A DNA stretch of 32,412 nt from an uncultured Bacteroidota bacterium. GTDB lineage: Bacteria; Bacteroidota; Bacteroidia; Bacteroidales; SZUA-534. The notes under the pieces were generated by a model, which saw only the letters and a program-made list of their open reading frames with translations, searched no databases and had not been told where the DNA came from. The translations under genes were made by a program, and so were the position numbers. Location of the stretch: assembly GCA_937885735.1 (NCBI GenBank), contig CALABN010000124.1:1-32412 (forward strand). Reading direction: 5' to 3'. Shown here piece after piece: positions 1-9,026 of the stretch. The number at the start of each line of letters is the position of its first letter. The stretch's first letter is position 1.

Positions 1-1
1 G

Positions 2-1774
2 GTTGTTTGGAATGTGCAAGTTTCCGAGAATAATGATTTTGAGTTCAAATACGATTCAAACCAAGACGATAAGGTGGCTACTTTGGTGAAATATAAAGGA
101 AATGCCGATACTGTTTCGGTTCCAAGTGCTATTTTGGTTGATGGGACAATATATACGGTCACTCAAATTGGTGACGAAGCGTTCAGCGGTTGCGCGAGTG
201 TGAAATCGGTAAAACTGCCATCGAGTATAAAAAGTTATGGCAAAATGGCTTTCAAGAATTGCACGGCACTTGAATTCATTTTTGTTTCCCAATCAGTTGC
301 AAACATTGGTGAAGATGCATTCAATGGCTGCACAACTGTCACTATTGCTTGTGAGGCAGATAGCAAACCTGAAGGATGGAACAATAATTGGAACAATAAC
401 GGAGGCAGAGTTGTATGGAATGCGCAATTAAGTGAAAATAATGATTTTGAGTTTGAGTACGATTCGACTCAAGAAGGCAATTTTATAGCCCGTTTGGTAA
501 AATACAAAGGCTATTCCGAATCGGTTTCAGTTCCGACTGTAATTATCACCGATAGCGTTGAATATACAGTTATTTATGTAAATAAAGAAGCGTTCAGCGA
601 GAATAAGCGTATCAAAACCGTCAAACTGCCGATCACACTTCGAGGATTTGGTGAAAGAGTGTTTAAAAATTGTACGGCATTGGAGTCAATAGTCATACCC
701 GATTCGGTTGACAGAATCAGCGAGAGTATGTTTTATGGTTGCAGCAGCCTGAAATCTGTAGGGTTCAGCCCGTCGATGGAGTATATAATGAATGGCGCAT
801 TTGAGAAATCGGGATTGGAATTTGTTGCGCTCCCCAAAACTGTTACGTCCATCTATGACTTTGCATTTGCCGAATGCGAAAATCTGAAACTGGTTTACAT
901 ACCCGAAACGGTTGTAAAAAATGAGTATTACGCATTTGTCGATTGCACTAACGCTACCATTTACTGTGCCGCTGCAAAACAACCCGAAACGTGGAAAGAA
1001 TTGTGGAACGAAGATGGCGGCAAGGTTGTGTGGGGACATTCTGTCCCTGCTGATTCAACGCTTGAATTAAAATTTGCAACAAAATCTGACGGTACTGCTG
1101 CAGTTGCCAGCTGCCCAAGCGAAGAATCTTCGATTGATATCCCCACAATGGTAATGATTGACAGCTCTGTTTATTTTGTAACGGGCATTGTGGACGGGGT
1201 ATTCGCCGGTTGCCGGAATCTGAATAATATTAATATAGAAGAGAATAATCCTGTGCTGACATTAGTCGACAGCGTTCTGTTTGATAAGATGAATGCCGCA
1301 TTATTAGCCTGTCTGGCAGTGAAAACCGGGACCTATACAATTCCAGACTGGGTTACAAGCATTAATTCTAAAGCGTTTATGAATTGTAGCAATCTGCAAA
1401 CAGTTCAAATTCCAAATTCTGTTACAGAGATTGGCGCATACGCTTTTGATGGCTGTGGTGATTTAACTATTTATTGCAAAGCAAGTTCAAAGCCGTTAGG
1501 TTGGAATGATGGGTGGAATCCGGACAACTGCCAAGTAATATGGGGGAGATTTACTCCTGTCATCGAATCTGCCGCCACCGCTGTGAACATATATGCTTAT
1601 GGCAATACCATTGTGGTTGAGAACGCAACGGATGAAATCAGCGTTTATGATGCAATGGGACGCCTTGTTGGTAGGGACGCGATTAATCGCGTCCGCGCAG
1701 AAATCCGCATCAACAAACCTGGCGTTTACATTGCAAAAACCGGCGCTGCGGTGAAACGGATTGTTATGAACTGA
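2..1774 (+). CDS. BspA-like leucine-rich-repeat surface protein with T9SS sorting tail, 5' end cut by the window
   Basis: The frame is already open at base 2 (V-V-W-N-V-Q), and the same VVWN(A) phrase closes the later modules, so the start lies outside the window. The visible protein is about 590 residues in three modules of roughly 130-200 residues. Each has a beta-rich lead (SENNDFEF...YDS, then VSVP...YTV) followed by LRR_5/BspA repeats (IGDEAFSGC, LPSSIKSYGKMAFKNC, IPNSVTEIGAYAFDGC) and a GW-N-x2-W-N segment. The last ~45 residues (SVYDAMGRLVG ... PGVYIAKTG) resemble the Por/type IX secretion C-terminal sorting domain, so the protein is probably exported through the T9SS and attached at the surface. 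BspA-type proteins often bind host or matrix components; the ligand here is unknown. A palindromic DNA repeat lies inside the tail coding region (separate entry). Confidence 0.85.
   Translation, partial: VVWNVQVSENNDFEFKYDSNQDDKVATLVKYKGNADTVSVPSAILVDGTIYTVTQIGDEAFSGCASVKSVKLPSSIKSYGKMAFKNCTALEFIFVSQSVANIGEDAFNGCTTVTIACEADSKPEGWNNNWNNNGGRVVWNAQLSENNDFEFEYDSTQEGNFIARLVKYKGYSESVSVPTVIITDSVEYTVIYVNKEAFSENKRIKTVKLPITLRGFGERVFKNCTALESIVIPDSVDRISESMFYGCSSLKSVGFSPSMEYIMNGAFEKSGLEFVALPKTVTSIYDFAFAECENLKLVYIPETVVKNEYYAFVDCTNATIYCAAAKQPETWKELWNEDGGKVVWGHSVPADSTLELKFATKSDGTAAVASCPSEESSIDIPTMVMIDSSVYFVTGIVDGVFAGCRNLNNINIEENNPVLTLVDSVLFDKMNAALLACLAVKTGTYTIPDWVTSINSKAFMNCSNLQTVQIPNSVTEIGAYAFDGCGDLTIYCKASSKPLGWNDGWNPDNCQVIWGRFTPVIESAATAVNIYAYGNTIVVENATDEISVYDAMGRLVGRDAINRVRAEIRINKPGVYIAKTGAAVKRIVMN
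1675..1694. repeat. 20-bp perfect palindrome inside the sorting-tail coding sequence
   Basis: GGACGCGATTAATCGCGTCC is its own reverse complement. It is read in frame as D-A-I-N-R-V between MGRLVGR and RAEIRIN of the sorting domain. A near-identical palindrome follows about 110 bases downstream, after the stop codon. Confidence 0.85.
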
Positions 1775-1802
1775 TAAATTTGTAAACAACTGATAATGTG
1801 GC

Positions 1803-1826
1803 AGGGATGCGATTAATCGCATCCCT
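1803..1826. repeat. 24-bp perfect palindrome after the BspA-like gene; same family as the copy at 1675
   Basis: The core ATGCGATTAATCGCAT is flanked by AGGG and CCCT, giving 12-bp arms. It starts 29 bases after the stop codon. Compared with the copy at 1675 only one symmetrical base pair in the core differs (C/G against T/A), and the pairing is kept. In RNA it would fold into a hairpin and could act as a 3' end, but there is no long T-run, so a dispersed REP-like repeat is equally plausible. Confidence 0.7.
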
Positions 1827-1904
1827 ACTTTGTTTAAATTCTGCCAAACACGAAAGCGCTCACAAATAGATAAATCAGCAAAAACAACCAATAACATTTT
1901 CGGT

Positions 1905-1969
1905 CTAATGGTCAAATTTGGTGATAAATTCATTGAAAAAAATCACTAATGGTCAAATTTGGTGATAAA
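1905..1969 (+). repeat. 24-bp direct repeat, two copies 41 bases apart
   Basis: CTAATGGTCAAATTTGGTGA plus TAAA occurs at 1905-1928 and again at 1946-1969. Each copy could be read as the start of a peptide M-V-K-F-G-D-K, but both frames close soon. It may be a duplication scar or a binding site. It lies in the 318-base gap between the BspA-like gene and the first lipoprotein. Confidence 0.6.
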
Positions 1970-2112
1970 AGCAAATACAAGATAATATATCTTCATTCAA
2001 ATCATATAGCGATGTTCGCGACTATGTTAAAAATGTATGGGCAGGTTCTAATAAAAGAAAACAAGAAATAGTTAACGAACTGTTTTCAATTTATGAAAAA
2101 TATGATAAATAA
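1969..2112 (+). pseudogene. possible gene remnant (about 47 codons, no start)
   Basis: The frame is open from just after a TAA at 1966 to the TAA at 2110. It reads like real protein (SSFKSYSDVRDYVKN, then KRKQEIVNELFSIYEKYDK) but has no convincing start codon and begins at the second copy of the 24-bp repeat. Its end overlaps the first codons of the next gene. I do not recognise the family. It may be the 3' end of a deleted gene or chance. Confidence 0.3.
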
Positions 2113-2587
2113 AATAAGACAATTTATCGGTTTTATAGTAATTGGTTTAGTCTTTGCAACCTGTGATTCTTCTATGACTGATTATTATGATATAGCCATT
2201 TATTGTCAGGAAACTGAAATTAAAATTAAAGTTATATCAGACGAATTTTCCATAACACACAATGACGGACCGTATTATTACGATAATGCAGACTTTCTTT
2301 GGCTATATATAGGTGTTGAAGAATTTGAGTCGTCTATTTTCAATGCAAATGCAATAGTGGTGTATAAAATAGAAAATCAGCAAATTGTTGATTCAATAAC
2401 ATTTGACAAGACAAATTCCTCAACAAAAAATTTAATATTGTCCAAAAACTATAAATATAGGTTGGCGGAAGATTCACAAGAAGGAACTAGAGAACACCAC
2501 TATTCTTATAAAATCACTGAAGAATATTTTAACTCTAATTACTATGAAAACCCATTACTCTCTCAACCTGATGATATTTTTTATTAG
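2093..2587 (+). CDS. small predicted lipoprotein, tandem paralogue 1
   Basis: A 164-residue protein with a lipoprotein signal: hydrophobic residues 11-23 end in V-F-A-T-C, with Cys24 as the likely lipidated residue. The body is rich in Tyr, Asn and Asp and has no recognised domain. It shares an ordered set of blocks with the next gene: D-Y-Y-[DN]-I-[AS]-I-[YH]-C near the start, VYKIEN(Q/K)QI(V/T)DSI in the middle, and I-T-E-[ED]-Y-F and NPLL at the end. ATG 2093 is used; an in-frame ATG at 2102 is an alternative because the 5' end overlaps a possible remnant frame. Probably periplasmic or outer-membrane anchored; function unknown. Confidence 0.75.
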   Translation: MKNMINKIRQFIGFIVIGLVFATCDSSMTDYYDIAIYCQETEIKIKVISDEFSITHNDGPYYYDNADFLWLYIGVEEFESSIFNANAIVVYKIENQQIVDSITFDKTNSSTKNLILSKNYKYRLAEDSQEGTREHHYSYKITEEYFNSNYYENPLLSQPDDIFY

Positions 2588-2644
2588 ACAACAAATATGA
2601 TTGAATTTGGATGCGCAAAGTATATGTTAAATACGTTGATACAT

Positions 2645-2676
2645 ATTGCTTAATAATCTGAACTACAGTAAATTTG
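2645..2676 (+). promoter_or_regulatory. Bacteroidota-type promoter for lipoprotein paralogue 2
   Basis: ATTG (2645-2648), a 20-base spacer, then TAAATTTG (2669-2676), an exact TAnnTTTG match. Only six bases separate it from ATG 2683, so the transcript would be leaderless or nearly so if this is the promoter. Confidence 0.45.
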
Positions 2677-2682
2677 ATATTT

Positions 2683-3168
2683 ATGAAAAACGCTATATGT
2701 AAGGGATTTTTATTCATCTGCAGTGCAATGTTTATTTCTGCAATTATAGCATCTTGTGTTACTGAAGAATGCGATTATTATAATATCAGCATTCATTGTA
2801 GAAAAATTAATGTAGAATTAAAATTAATATCGAAAGGAACTTCTTTAATATATAAAGGAGATTATTATTCTGATACAGACGTTTTTTTCAAATGGGAATA
2901 TGAAGATGAATTTAAGCCAATCATTTTCGAATCAGACAGTCTTTATGTATATAAAATTGAAAATAAACAAATTACAGATTCGATATTGTTCGTTAAATCA
3001 AATAATTCGGGAAAGAATTTGCTACTTCCACGAAATTATAAAAAACGCCAATCAGAATCGTACAGCGGGCAACTTAAACAAACTAAGTTTATCAATATTG
3101 AATATAATTACAATATCACCGAAGATTATTTTGACTCTGACGATTATGTAAATCCATTATTAGATTAA
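2683..3168 (+). CDS. small predicted lipoprotein, tandem paralogue 2
   Basis: A 161-residue protein starting M-K-N-A-I-C-K. The hydrophobic segment ends in A-I-I-A-S-C (Cys25), a good lipobox. The acidic C-V-T-E-E after the lipid site resembles surface-export signals described for Bacteroidota lipoproteins. It aligns along its length with the preceding gene, so the pair arose by tandem duplication and has diverged a lot. An in-frame ATG at 2674 is possible but lies inside the promoter. Function unknown. Confidence 0.75.
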   Translation: MKNAICKGFLFICSAMFISAIIASCVTEECDYYNISIHCRKINVELKLISKGTSLIYKGDYYSDTDVFFKWEYEDEFKPIIFESDSLYVYKIENKQITDSILFVKSNNSGKNLLLPRNYKKRQSESYSGQLKQTKFINIEYNYNITEDYFDSDDYVNPLLD

Positions 3169-3225
3169 TATTTCATATAAGATTGCCTACGAGCCCCATT
3201 TTTATTCAAAAACCCTTAAAAATGC

Positions 3226-3257
3226 TTTGGATTTTAGCCCAATGAGTCTTACTTTTA
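3226..3257 (+). promoter_or_regulatory. candidate promoter of the sensor pair
   Basis: TTTG (3226-3229), 20-base spacer, TACTTTTA (3250-3257), one base off TAnnTTTG. The start codon follows 30 bases later. Confidence 0.4.
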
Positions 3258-3287
3258 TGCGTTTGGTTTAACTGAAAAGCATTACAA

Positions 3288-5624
3288 ATGAAACTAAAAT
3301 TAAACATCAGAAAAAAAATCAGTTTATTCGTACTGGTTCCACTTTCAGCGTACATCATTTTCTTGATAATCTTCATAGGCATAAGCACTGCTAATCAAGC
3401 AGAATTTGATTCAGGACACACAAGCCGACTACTGTCAGAACGTTCGGCATGCCATGCAGAAATAGTAATCAGCGGATACCAGGCATGTCTGAACACATTG
3501 TCAAATGCTCTTTCAGTTTCCACTCCAACACTCAATGACAAACAACGCGAAACATTCAACAACGCACTCCTGAACATTTCTCAAGGCCAAAAATGCTGGG
3601 CTTTGGTTATGTCCGACTTCTACGCCGACACAAACTACAACAACGGCGAATGGCTGCTCATTCAAGCAAGCGCCAACAACACAACATCAATCAACGACAA
3701 CCAAAACACCATACGCAACAAATACAAAGACATTTTAAGTTCATCCACCACCCTGTTCTCCGACCCTTACGAATTAGGTGGCAAATGGGTTATGAACATC
3801 AGTACACCAATCTACAGAGCAGGCGACATATGCGGGTTTGCTGGCAAGACTGTTGACATAAAAGATTTCGACATAATGTCACAAAAAGTTGCAAAGGCAT
3901 TCAACGAAGAAGTGACAAAACACCTCATCAACAACAAAGGCATTGTGGTTTACTCAAGCATCGATGCCGACGTCAACCAGACATTCAATGCTGGCATCAC
4001 CGACAGCATAAAGGCAAAAACCATAAAGGAACAGATTGTCAAAGGCGAATACATTACAAACTTGTTTGAGCAGGACGGCAAGGATATGAACACATATTTT
4101 ACGCCATTGGCAGTAGGTCCTAACTGCAATTGGTCAATGGCACTGACATTCCCTGTCACAAACATCACGCACACAACATTAGAAAACATTTCCACGACAA
4201 TTTTTGCCGCAATTATTGGCCTTATTCTGATGATTGGTTTGGTCCTATGGATAGCAAAAACCATTACATCACCTATTCTGAACACTACAAAAGCCTTGAA
4301 ACTGCTTGCGTTGGGCGATACGGAAAGCATTGAAGAACTCGACATCAACACCAACGACGAACTAGAAGAAATGTCAGACTCACTGAATCAAGTGGTTGAA
4401 GGCATGCGCAAATCAGAATCTTTCGCACTTGAAATTGGCGAAGAAAAATTCGACAACGACTTCCACACATTAAGCGACAAAGACCGTTTAGGCGGAGCCT
4501 TGATAAAGATGCGCGACAACTTGAGCGAGAGCAAGAAGATTGAAGCCAAACGCAAGGAAGAAGAAGAACTGCGCAACTGGGCAACTGAAGGCATTGCCAA
4601 ATTTGCCGAAATTCTACGCAAGGACCAGGACAACTTAAAATCGTTGAGTTACAACCTTATGTCGCACTTGGTTGATTACCTAAACGTCAATCAAGGCGCT
4701 CTGTTTGTCCTAAACAACGACAATGAAGAAGAACCCGTATTTTCATTGACTGCAGCCATTGCCTACGACCGCGACAAATACATGAACAAGGACATCCGCA
4801 TTGGCGAAGGTTTGGTTGGTCGATGCGTGTACGAGCGCAAAACAATATACATCACCAAAGTTCCTGACAACTACATTCAAATAACATCTGGTTTGGGCAA
4901 CGCCAATCCAAGTTGCGTACTCATTGTACCTTGCTCATTAAACGATGAGGTTTACGGCGTTATCGAGATTGCCTCATTCGAGGAACTCAAACCTCACGAA
5001 ATAGAATTTGTCGAGAAACTAGGAGAAAGCATCGCTTCTACAATATCAAGCGTAAGAGTTGCCGAAAAGACAGCAAAACTATTGAAGGCCAGCCAAATCC
5101 AAAGAGAAGAACTATCTTCACAAGAAGAAGAACTAAGGCAAAATCTTGAAGAGATGCAAGCCACTCAAGAAGACTTGCGCCGCCAAATGGACGAGAATCA
5201 AGATATGAAAGACAACCTTTCAAAGGAAATAGGATTGATGAACTCGCTTATGGACAACATCAACGACTACATCTACTTCAAGGACTTGGAAGGCAAATTC
5301 ATCAGAGTTTCAAAATCTTACCTCCGTCTTGCTGAAGTTGATTCATACGAAGACGTAATTGGAAAGAGCGATTTCGACTTGTGCGAAATACAGACAGAGG
5401 CTCAACGCTACTTTGACGATGAACAAAGAATCATCAAGACAAAGAAGCCTATGCTCAACCAAATTCAATGCGAACACCGTTTTGATACAACGATATATAC
5501 ATCAACATCAAAATATCCATTGTATGACAGTTACGGAAACGTAATCGGTACTTTTGGCCTGACATCGGAAATCACAAACTCCATACTTGCCAAAGGTCAA
5601 GCCAACAATGACGAGAACAAATAA
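3288..5624 (+). CDS. membrane sensor: Cache - HAMP - GAF - coiled coil - PAS, no output domain (paralogue 1)
   Basis: A 778-residue protein. A basic N-terminus and a first membrane helix (about 13-33) are followed by a periplasmic region of about 265 residues with Cache-like phrases (GEWLLIQ, W-V-M-N-I-S-T-P-I-Y, D-I-C-G-F-A-G-K). A second helix (about 301-321) leads to a HAMP module (SPILNTTKALKLLALGDTE ... NDELEEMSDSLNQVVEGM). A GAF domain (about 446-590; GEGLVGRCVYERKTIYI, IVPCSLNDEVYGVIEIAS) precedes a Glu/Gln coiled coil and a PAS domain (about 651-770; SLMDNINDYIYFKD, VIGKSDFDL). No histidine kinase, GGDEF, EAL, phosphatase or chemotaxis signalling domain follows; the protein ends soon after the PAS. 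It probably senses a small ligand outside the inner membrane and passes the signal by protein contact. It forms an operon with the next gene. Confidence 0.85.
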   Translation: MKLKLNIRKKISLFVLVPLSAYIIFLIIFIGISTANQAEFDSGHTSRLLSERSACHAEIVISGYQACLNTLSNALSVSTPTLNDKQRETFNNALLNISQGQKCWALVMSDFYADTNYNNGEWLLIQASANNTTSINDNQNTIRNKYKDILSSSTTLFSDPYELGGKWVMNISTPIYRAGDICGFAGKTVDIKDFDIMSQKVAKAFNEEVTKHLINNKGIVVYSSIDADVNQTFNAGITDSIKAKTIKEQIVKGEYITNLFEQDGKDMNTYFTPLAVGPNCNWSMALTFPVTNITHTTLENISTTIFAAIIGLILMIGLVLWIAKTITSPILNTTKALKLLALGDTESIEELDINTNDELEEMSDSLNQVVEGMRKSESFALEIGEEKFDNDFHTLSDKDRLGGALIKMRDNLSESKKIEAKRKEEEELRNWATEGIAKFAEILRKDQDNLKSLSYNLMSHLVDYLNVNQGALFVLNNDNEEEPVFSLTAAIAYDRDKYMNKDIRIGEGLVGRCVYERKTIYITKVPDNYIQITSGLGNANPSCVLIVPCSLNDEVYGVIEIASFEELKPHEIEFVEKLGESIASTISSVRVAEKTAKLLKASQIQREELSSQEEELRQNLEEMQATQEDLRRQMDENQDMKDNLSKEIGLMNSLMDNINDYIYFKDLEGKFIRVSKSYLRLAEVDSYEDVIGKSDFDLCEIQTEAQRYFDDEQRIIKTKKPMLNQIQCEHRFDTTIYTSTSKYPLYDSYGNVIGTFGLTSEITNSILAKGQANNDENK

Positions 5625-5655
5625 TTGAGCCACAACATTTAATAATAGAAGCAAA

Positions 5656-7965
5656 ATGAAAATCAATCTGAACATTAAATCGAAAATCATTCTTTTCGTT
5701 TTAACACCAATCTCAGTATTCATCATATTCCTGATTCTGTTTGTAGGCATCCGCAACACAAACCGAGCAACCACAAATGCATCAAACTTGATGAAGCAAG
5801 TGGCTGAGAAACATGCAAAACAAGCAACAGCAATACTAAACAAATACGTGGCCAATGTGTACACATTGGCAAACTCATTTAGTGGCGATTATCAATTCTT
5901 GACTGACAACCAACGCGAAGTGTACGGCAACATATTGTACAACGCATCTGCAACCGACAACTACGACATGTGGGTAATTTGGAAATCGGAAGTGTACGGC
6001 GATAGCAACTATATGGACAAAGATTGGATATTATTACAACCATCTGATGGGCATTCAAAAGTAAACGACTTCACATTCGATTTTGAAAACAGGTATGGCA
6101 GTTGCCTCGAAACTTCAACAACAACTGTTTCTGCCCCATACGAATTCGAAGGTGTATGGAAGATGAACATCACCTCTCCTATTTTTCAAAACGGAGACAT
6201 TTGTGGATTTGCAGGCATAACAATAAAAAACACCGAATTTGAAAGCATCACTATTGACAATACTTTTTCGGGCACACAAATCTTCGTCATCAACCAAGAT
6301 GACAAATGCATATTGTCAAATGTGCAAAGTCCAATCAATGAATATTTCACATTCAGTGGCGATACAGCTAGCATCAGTTCTTTCAAGAAAATGATAGCCA
6401 ATGGCGACTTTGCAACAAAAACAATGAACTTAAATGGACTGAAAACATTCACATTCATGGCTCCTGTCAAAGCCGACAAGATTAAATTTTGGGGAATAGG
6501 TGTAATGCAACCAGTAAGCATCACAACAAATGCCGAGATGCACTCTTTGTACATATCCATAATATCAGCAATTTTGGGATTGATTGTCATCTGCATAATA
6601 GTAATCTTAGTCGCACACAACATCACCAAGCCAATCACAGAGACAACAGAAGCCCTGAAATATCTGGCTCAAGGCGACACAGAAAACATCAAGACATTGA
6701 CCGTAAACACAAATGATGAATTGGAAGAAATGTCGGTATCACTAAATATGGTTGTTGACGGTATGCGCAAATCCGAAACATTTGCACTGAACATTGGCGA
6801 AGGCAATTTCGACAGCGATTTCCACACATTAAGTGACAAAGACCGACTTGGCGACGCACTCATAAAAATGCGCGAAAACCTTCTTGAGAACAAAAAGTCA
6901 GAAAATGCCCGCAAAGAGGAAGAAGAACTACGCAATTGGGCAACCGAAGGCATTGCAAAATTCGCCGACATTCTCCGCAAGGACCAAAACAACATGAAGT
7001 CACTTGGCTTCAACATTATGTCGAACCTTATCGATTACCTAAAGGTAAGTCAAGGTGCCTTGTTTGTAATCAACAACGACAATGAAGACGACATTTTCTT
7101 CTCTCTTGTAACCGCCATTGCATACGGACGCGACAAATATGTAAAGAAAGACATTCGTGAAGGCGAAGGTTTGATTGGTCGTTGCATATACGAACGCAAG
7201 ACTATTTACCTGACTGACGTTCCTGACAACTATATGAGAATCACATCTGGACTAGGAACGGCTAACCCAAAATGCATATTGATAGTACCTTGCACATTAA
7301 ACGAAGAAATATTCGGCATAATTGAAATTGCATCATTTACCGAACTTAAGCCTTACGAAATCGACTTTGTCGAAAAACTGGGCGAAAGCATTGCTTCAAC
7401 CGTGGCAAGTGTAAAAGTAACTGAAAAGACCTCTAAACTGCTTCAAGCCAGCCAGGAACAAAGTAACGAACTTACATCACGAGAGGAAGAGCTAAGGCAA
7501 AACCTTGAAGAAATGGAAGCCACACAAGAAGACCTTCACCGTCAAATGGAAGATAACCAAAGAATGAAAGACGAACTAAGCAAAGAAAAGATTCTTATGG
7601 ACTCCTTGATGGACAATATTAATGACACAATCTATTTCAAAGACAAAGACAGCAAATTCATCAGAGTTTCAAAATCTTATCTTAAAATTGCAGAAGTATC
7701 GTCTTATGAAGATGTTATTGGCAAAACAGATTTCGATTTGTGTTCGAACAAAGAAGAAGCACAATTGTTCTTCGACGATGAACAACGCATAATAAAGTCG
7801 AGGAAGCCTATCATTAACCAAGTTCAAGAAGAGCACCGAAACGGATCTGTCATTTACACTTCAATATCAAAATATCCGCTTAACGATGAATATGGAAATG
7901 TGATAGGAACATTTGGTATCACAACAGACATTACTGACTCCATAAAGAAAAACTCAAACAAATAA
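5656..7965 (+). CDS. membrane sensor: Cache - HAMP - GAF - coiled coil - PAS, no output domain (paralogue 2)
   Basis: A 769-residue protein, 31 bases after paralogue 1, with the same domain order: helix about 13-33, Cache region, helix about 298-320, HAMP, GAF about 445-588, coiled coil, PAS about 648-765. The cytoplasmic half is very close to paralogue 1 (for example ELRNWATEGIAKFA, LRQNLEEM, DVIGK-DFDL). The periplasmic Cache half has diverged much more, keeping only short blocks such as DICGFAG. This pattern fits duplication followed by a change of ligand with a shared output. No effector domain is present. The operon ends at a strong hairpin terminator two bases after the stop. Confidence 0.85.
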   Translation: MKINLNIKSKIILFVLTPISVFIIFLILFVGIRNTNRATTNASNLMKQVAEKHAKQATAILNKYVANVYTLANSFSGDYQFLTDNQREVYGNILYNASATDNYDMWVIWKSEVYGDSNYMDKDWILLQPSDGHSKVNDFTFDFENRYGSCLETSTTTVSAPYEFEGVWKMNITSPIFQNGDICGFAGITIKNTEFESITIDNTFSGTQIFVINQDDKCILSNVQSPINEYFTFSGDTASISSFKKMIANGDFATKTMNLNGLKTFTFMAPVKADKIKFWGIGVMQPVSITTNAEMHSLYISIISAILGLIVICIIVILVAHNITKPITETTEALKYLAQGDTENIKTLTVNTNDELEEMSVSLNMVVDGMRKSETFALNIGEGNFDSDFHTLSDKDRLGDALIKMRENLLENKKSENARKEEEELRNWATEGIAKFADILRKDQNNMKSLGFNIMSNLIDYLKVSQGALFVINNDNEDDIFFSLVTAIAYGRDKYVKKDIREGEGLIGRCIYERKTIYLTDVPDNYMRITSGLGTANPKCILIVPCTLNEEIFGIIEIASFTELKPYEIDFVEKLGESIASTVASVKVTEKTSKLLQASQEQSNELTSREEELRQNLEEMEATQEDLHRQMEDNQRMKDELSKEKILMDSLMDNINDTIYFKDKDSKFIRVSKSYLKIAEVSSYEDVIGKTDFDLCSNKEEAQLFFDDEQRIIKSRKPIINQVQEEHRNGSVIYTSISKYPLNDEYGNVIGTFGITTDITDSIKKNSNK

Positions 7966-7966
7966 C

Positions 7967-7993
7967 AAAAAGGACCTTTATGGTCCTTTTTTT
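7967..7993 (+). terminator. rho-independent terminator of the sensor operon
   Basis: AAAAAGGACC (7967-7976), loop TTTAT, GGTCCTTTTT (7982-7991), with the T-run extending to 7993: a perfect 10-bp stem. Confidence 0.9.
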
Positions 7994-7997
7994 GCAT

Positions 7998-8963
7998 ATG
8001 AGAAATGGTAAAATAGACTTTCTAAAAGGCATACTTATATGGAGTGTGGTCTTTGGTCATTGCATCAATTCGTTATTGCAAGGTACTGGATACCACAATG
8101 AGCTACACGTTGCCTTACGGACATTTGACATGCCAATGTTTATGCTGATATCAGGGTTCCTGCTTCAAGGAAGCCTCAAAAGACATAATGTATGGCAATT
8201 ACTGGCAAACCGAACAACAGGAATTGTCATCCCAGCCTTACTATGGATCGGTGTCAGCATAGTAATATGCCACCCAAACAATTACTATTTTCTTTGGGCA
8301 ATATACGGAAGCACCGTAACAATGGTAATTATACAAAAAACACTAAACAACAAGCTTTTACAAATCATTTCAGTTATCATTATTACAATAGGTCTTCATA
8401 CCACAAATGTTCGACTAATGAACATTCCATTTCTCCTTCCATTTTTCGCAGTTGGTTATTACTTGCCTAAACTTGAAACCAACAACAAAATAGGATTAAC
8501 TACATCCCTATTATTTATTGCAATGTTATTTTTCTGGAAAACAGACTATACAATTTGGAATATAGGCGCCAATATATTTCACGAACCATCAAAAATGATA
8601 CCTATAATATCATTTAGGTTTATAATTGGTTTAATTGGTATAATTGCTGTCACTTGGCTATTAAGTAAAATATACGACAAAACCACAAATGGACCATTAA
8701 CACAAACAATTACAGGCATAGGAAGAGAAACACTATCTATCTATTTGATTCAATACATAATAGTCGAAGTTGGAATAAGAGAACTAATCAAGCATATTAC
8801 ACATAATGGAATAGGCAATCCCTTTGGACAAATAACCCAAATAACAGGATACTTAATTGCTCCTTTAATTTCATTCATCATCGTATTCTGCATATATCAC
8901 GCCATCAAATATTTAAAAAAATACAAATTCAGCAAAGTGTTGTTTGGGTTCAAAATATTCTAA
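7998..8963 (+). CDS. membrane acyltransferase, acyltransferase_3 family
   Basis: A 321-residue multi-spanning protein. The start MRNGKIDFLKGILIWSVVFG followed by His21 matches the family signature near the N-terminus (R-x-x-x-x-D-x-x-K-G, then a hydrophobic stretch and GH). Further signs are F-D-M-P-M-F-M-L-I-S-G-F and about ten hydrophobic helices. The family moves acyl groups (often acetyl) onto exported sugars or peptidoglycan. The substrate cannot be read here. ATG 7998 is chosen; an upstream in-frame ATG at 7980 lies inside the terminator hairpin and would add no family sequence. No clear promoter was seen, so transcription may come from readthrough. Confidence 0.8.
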   Translation: MRNGKIDFLKGILIWSVVFGHCINSLLQGTGYHNELHVALRTFDMPMFMLISGFLLQGSLKRHNVWQLLANRTTGIVIPALLWIGVSIVICHPNNYYFLWAIYGSTVTMVIIQKTLNNKLLQIISVIIITIGLHTTNVRLMNIPFLLPFFAVGYYLPKLETNNKIGLTTSLLFIAMLFFWKTDYTIWNIGANIFHEPSKMIPIISFRFIIGLIGIIAVTWLLSKIYDKTTNGPLTQTITGIGRETLSIYLIQYIIVEVGIRELIKHITHNGIGNPFGQITQITGYLIAPLISFIIVFCIYHAIKYLKKYKFSKVLFGFKIF

Positions 8964-9026
8964 TACGGTTTTGATGCATAATTGATATTTTTTTAGGAAT
9001 TTTGCGCGATTTTTGAAACGCACATT

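Noticed and set aside
7980..7997. Earlier start for the acyltransferase
   Set aside because: It lies within the terminator hairpin of the sensor operon; family similarity begins at M-R-N-G-K-I-D.
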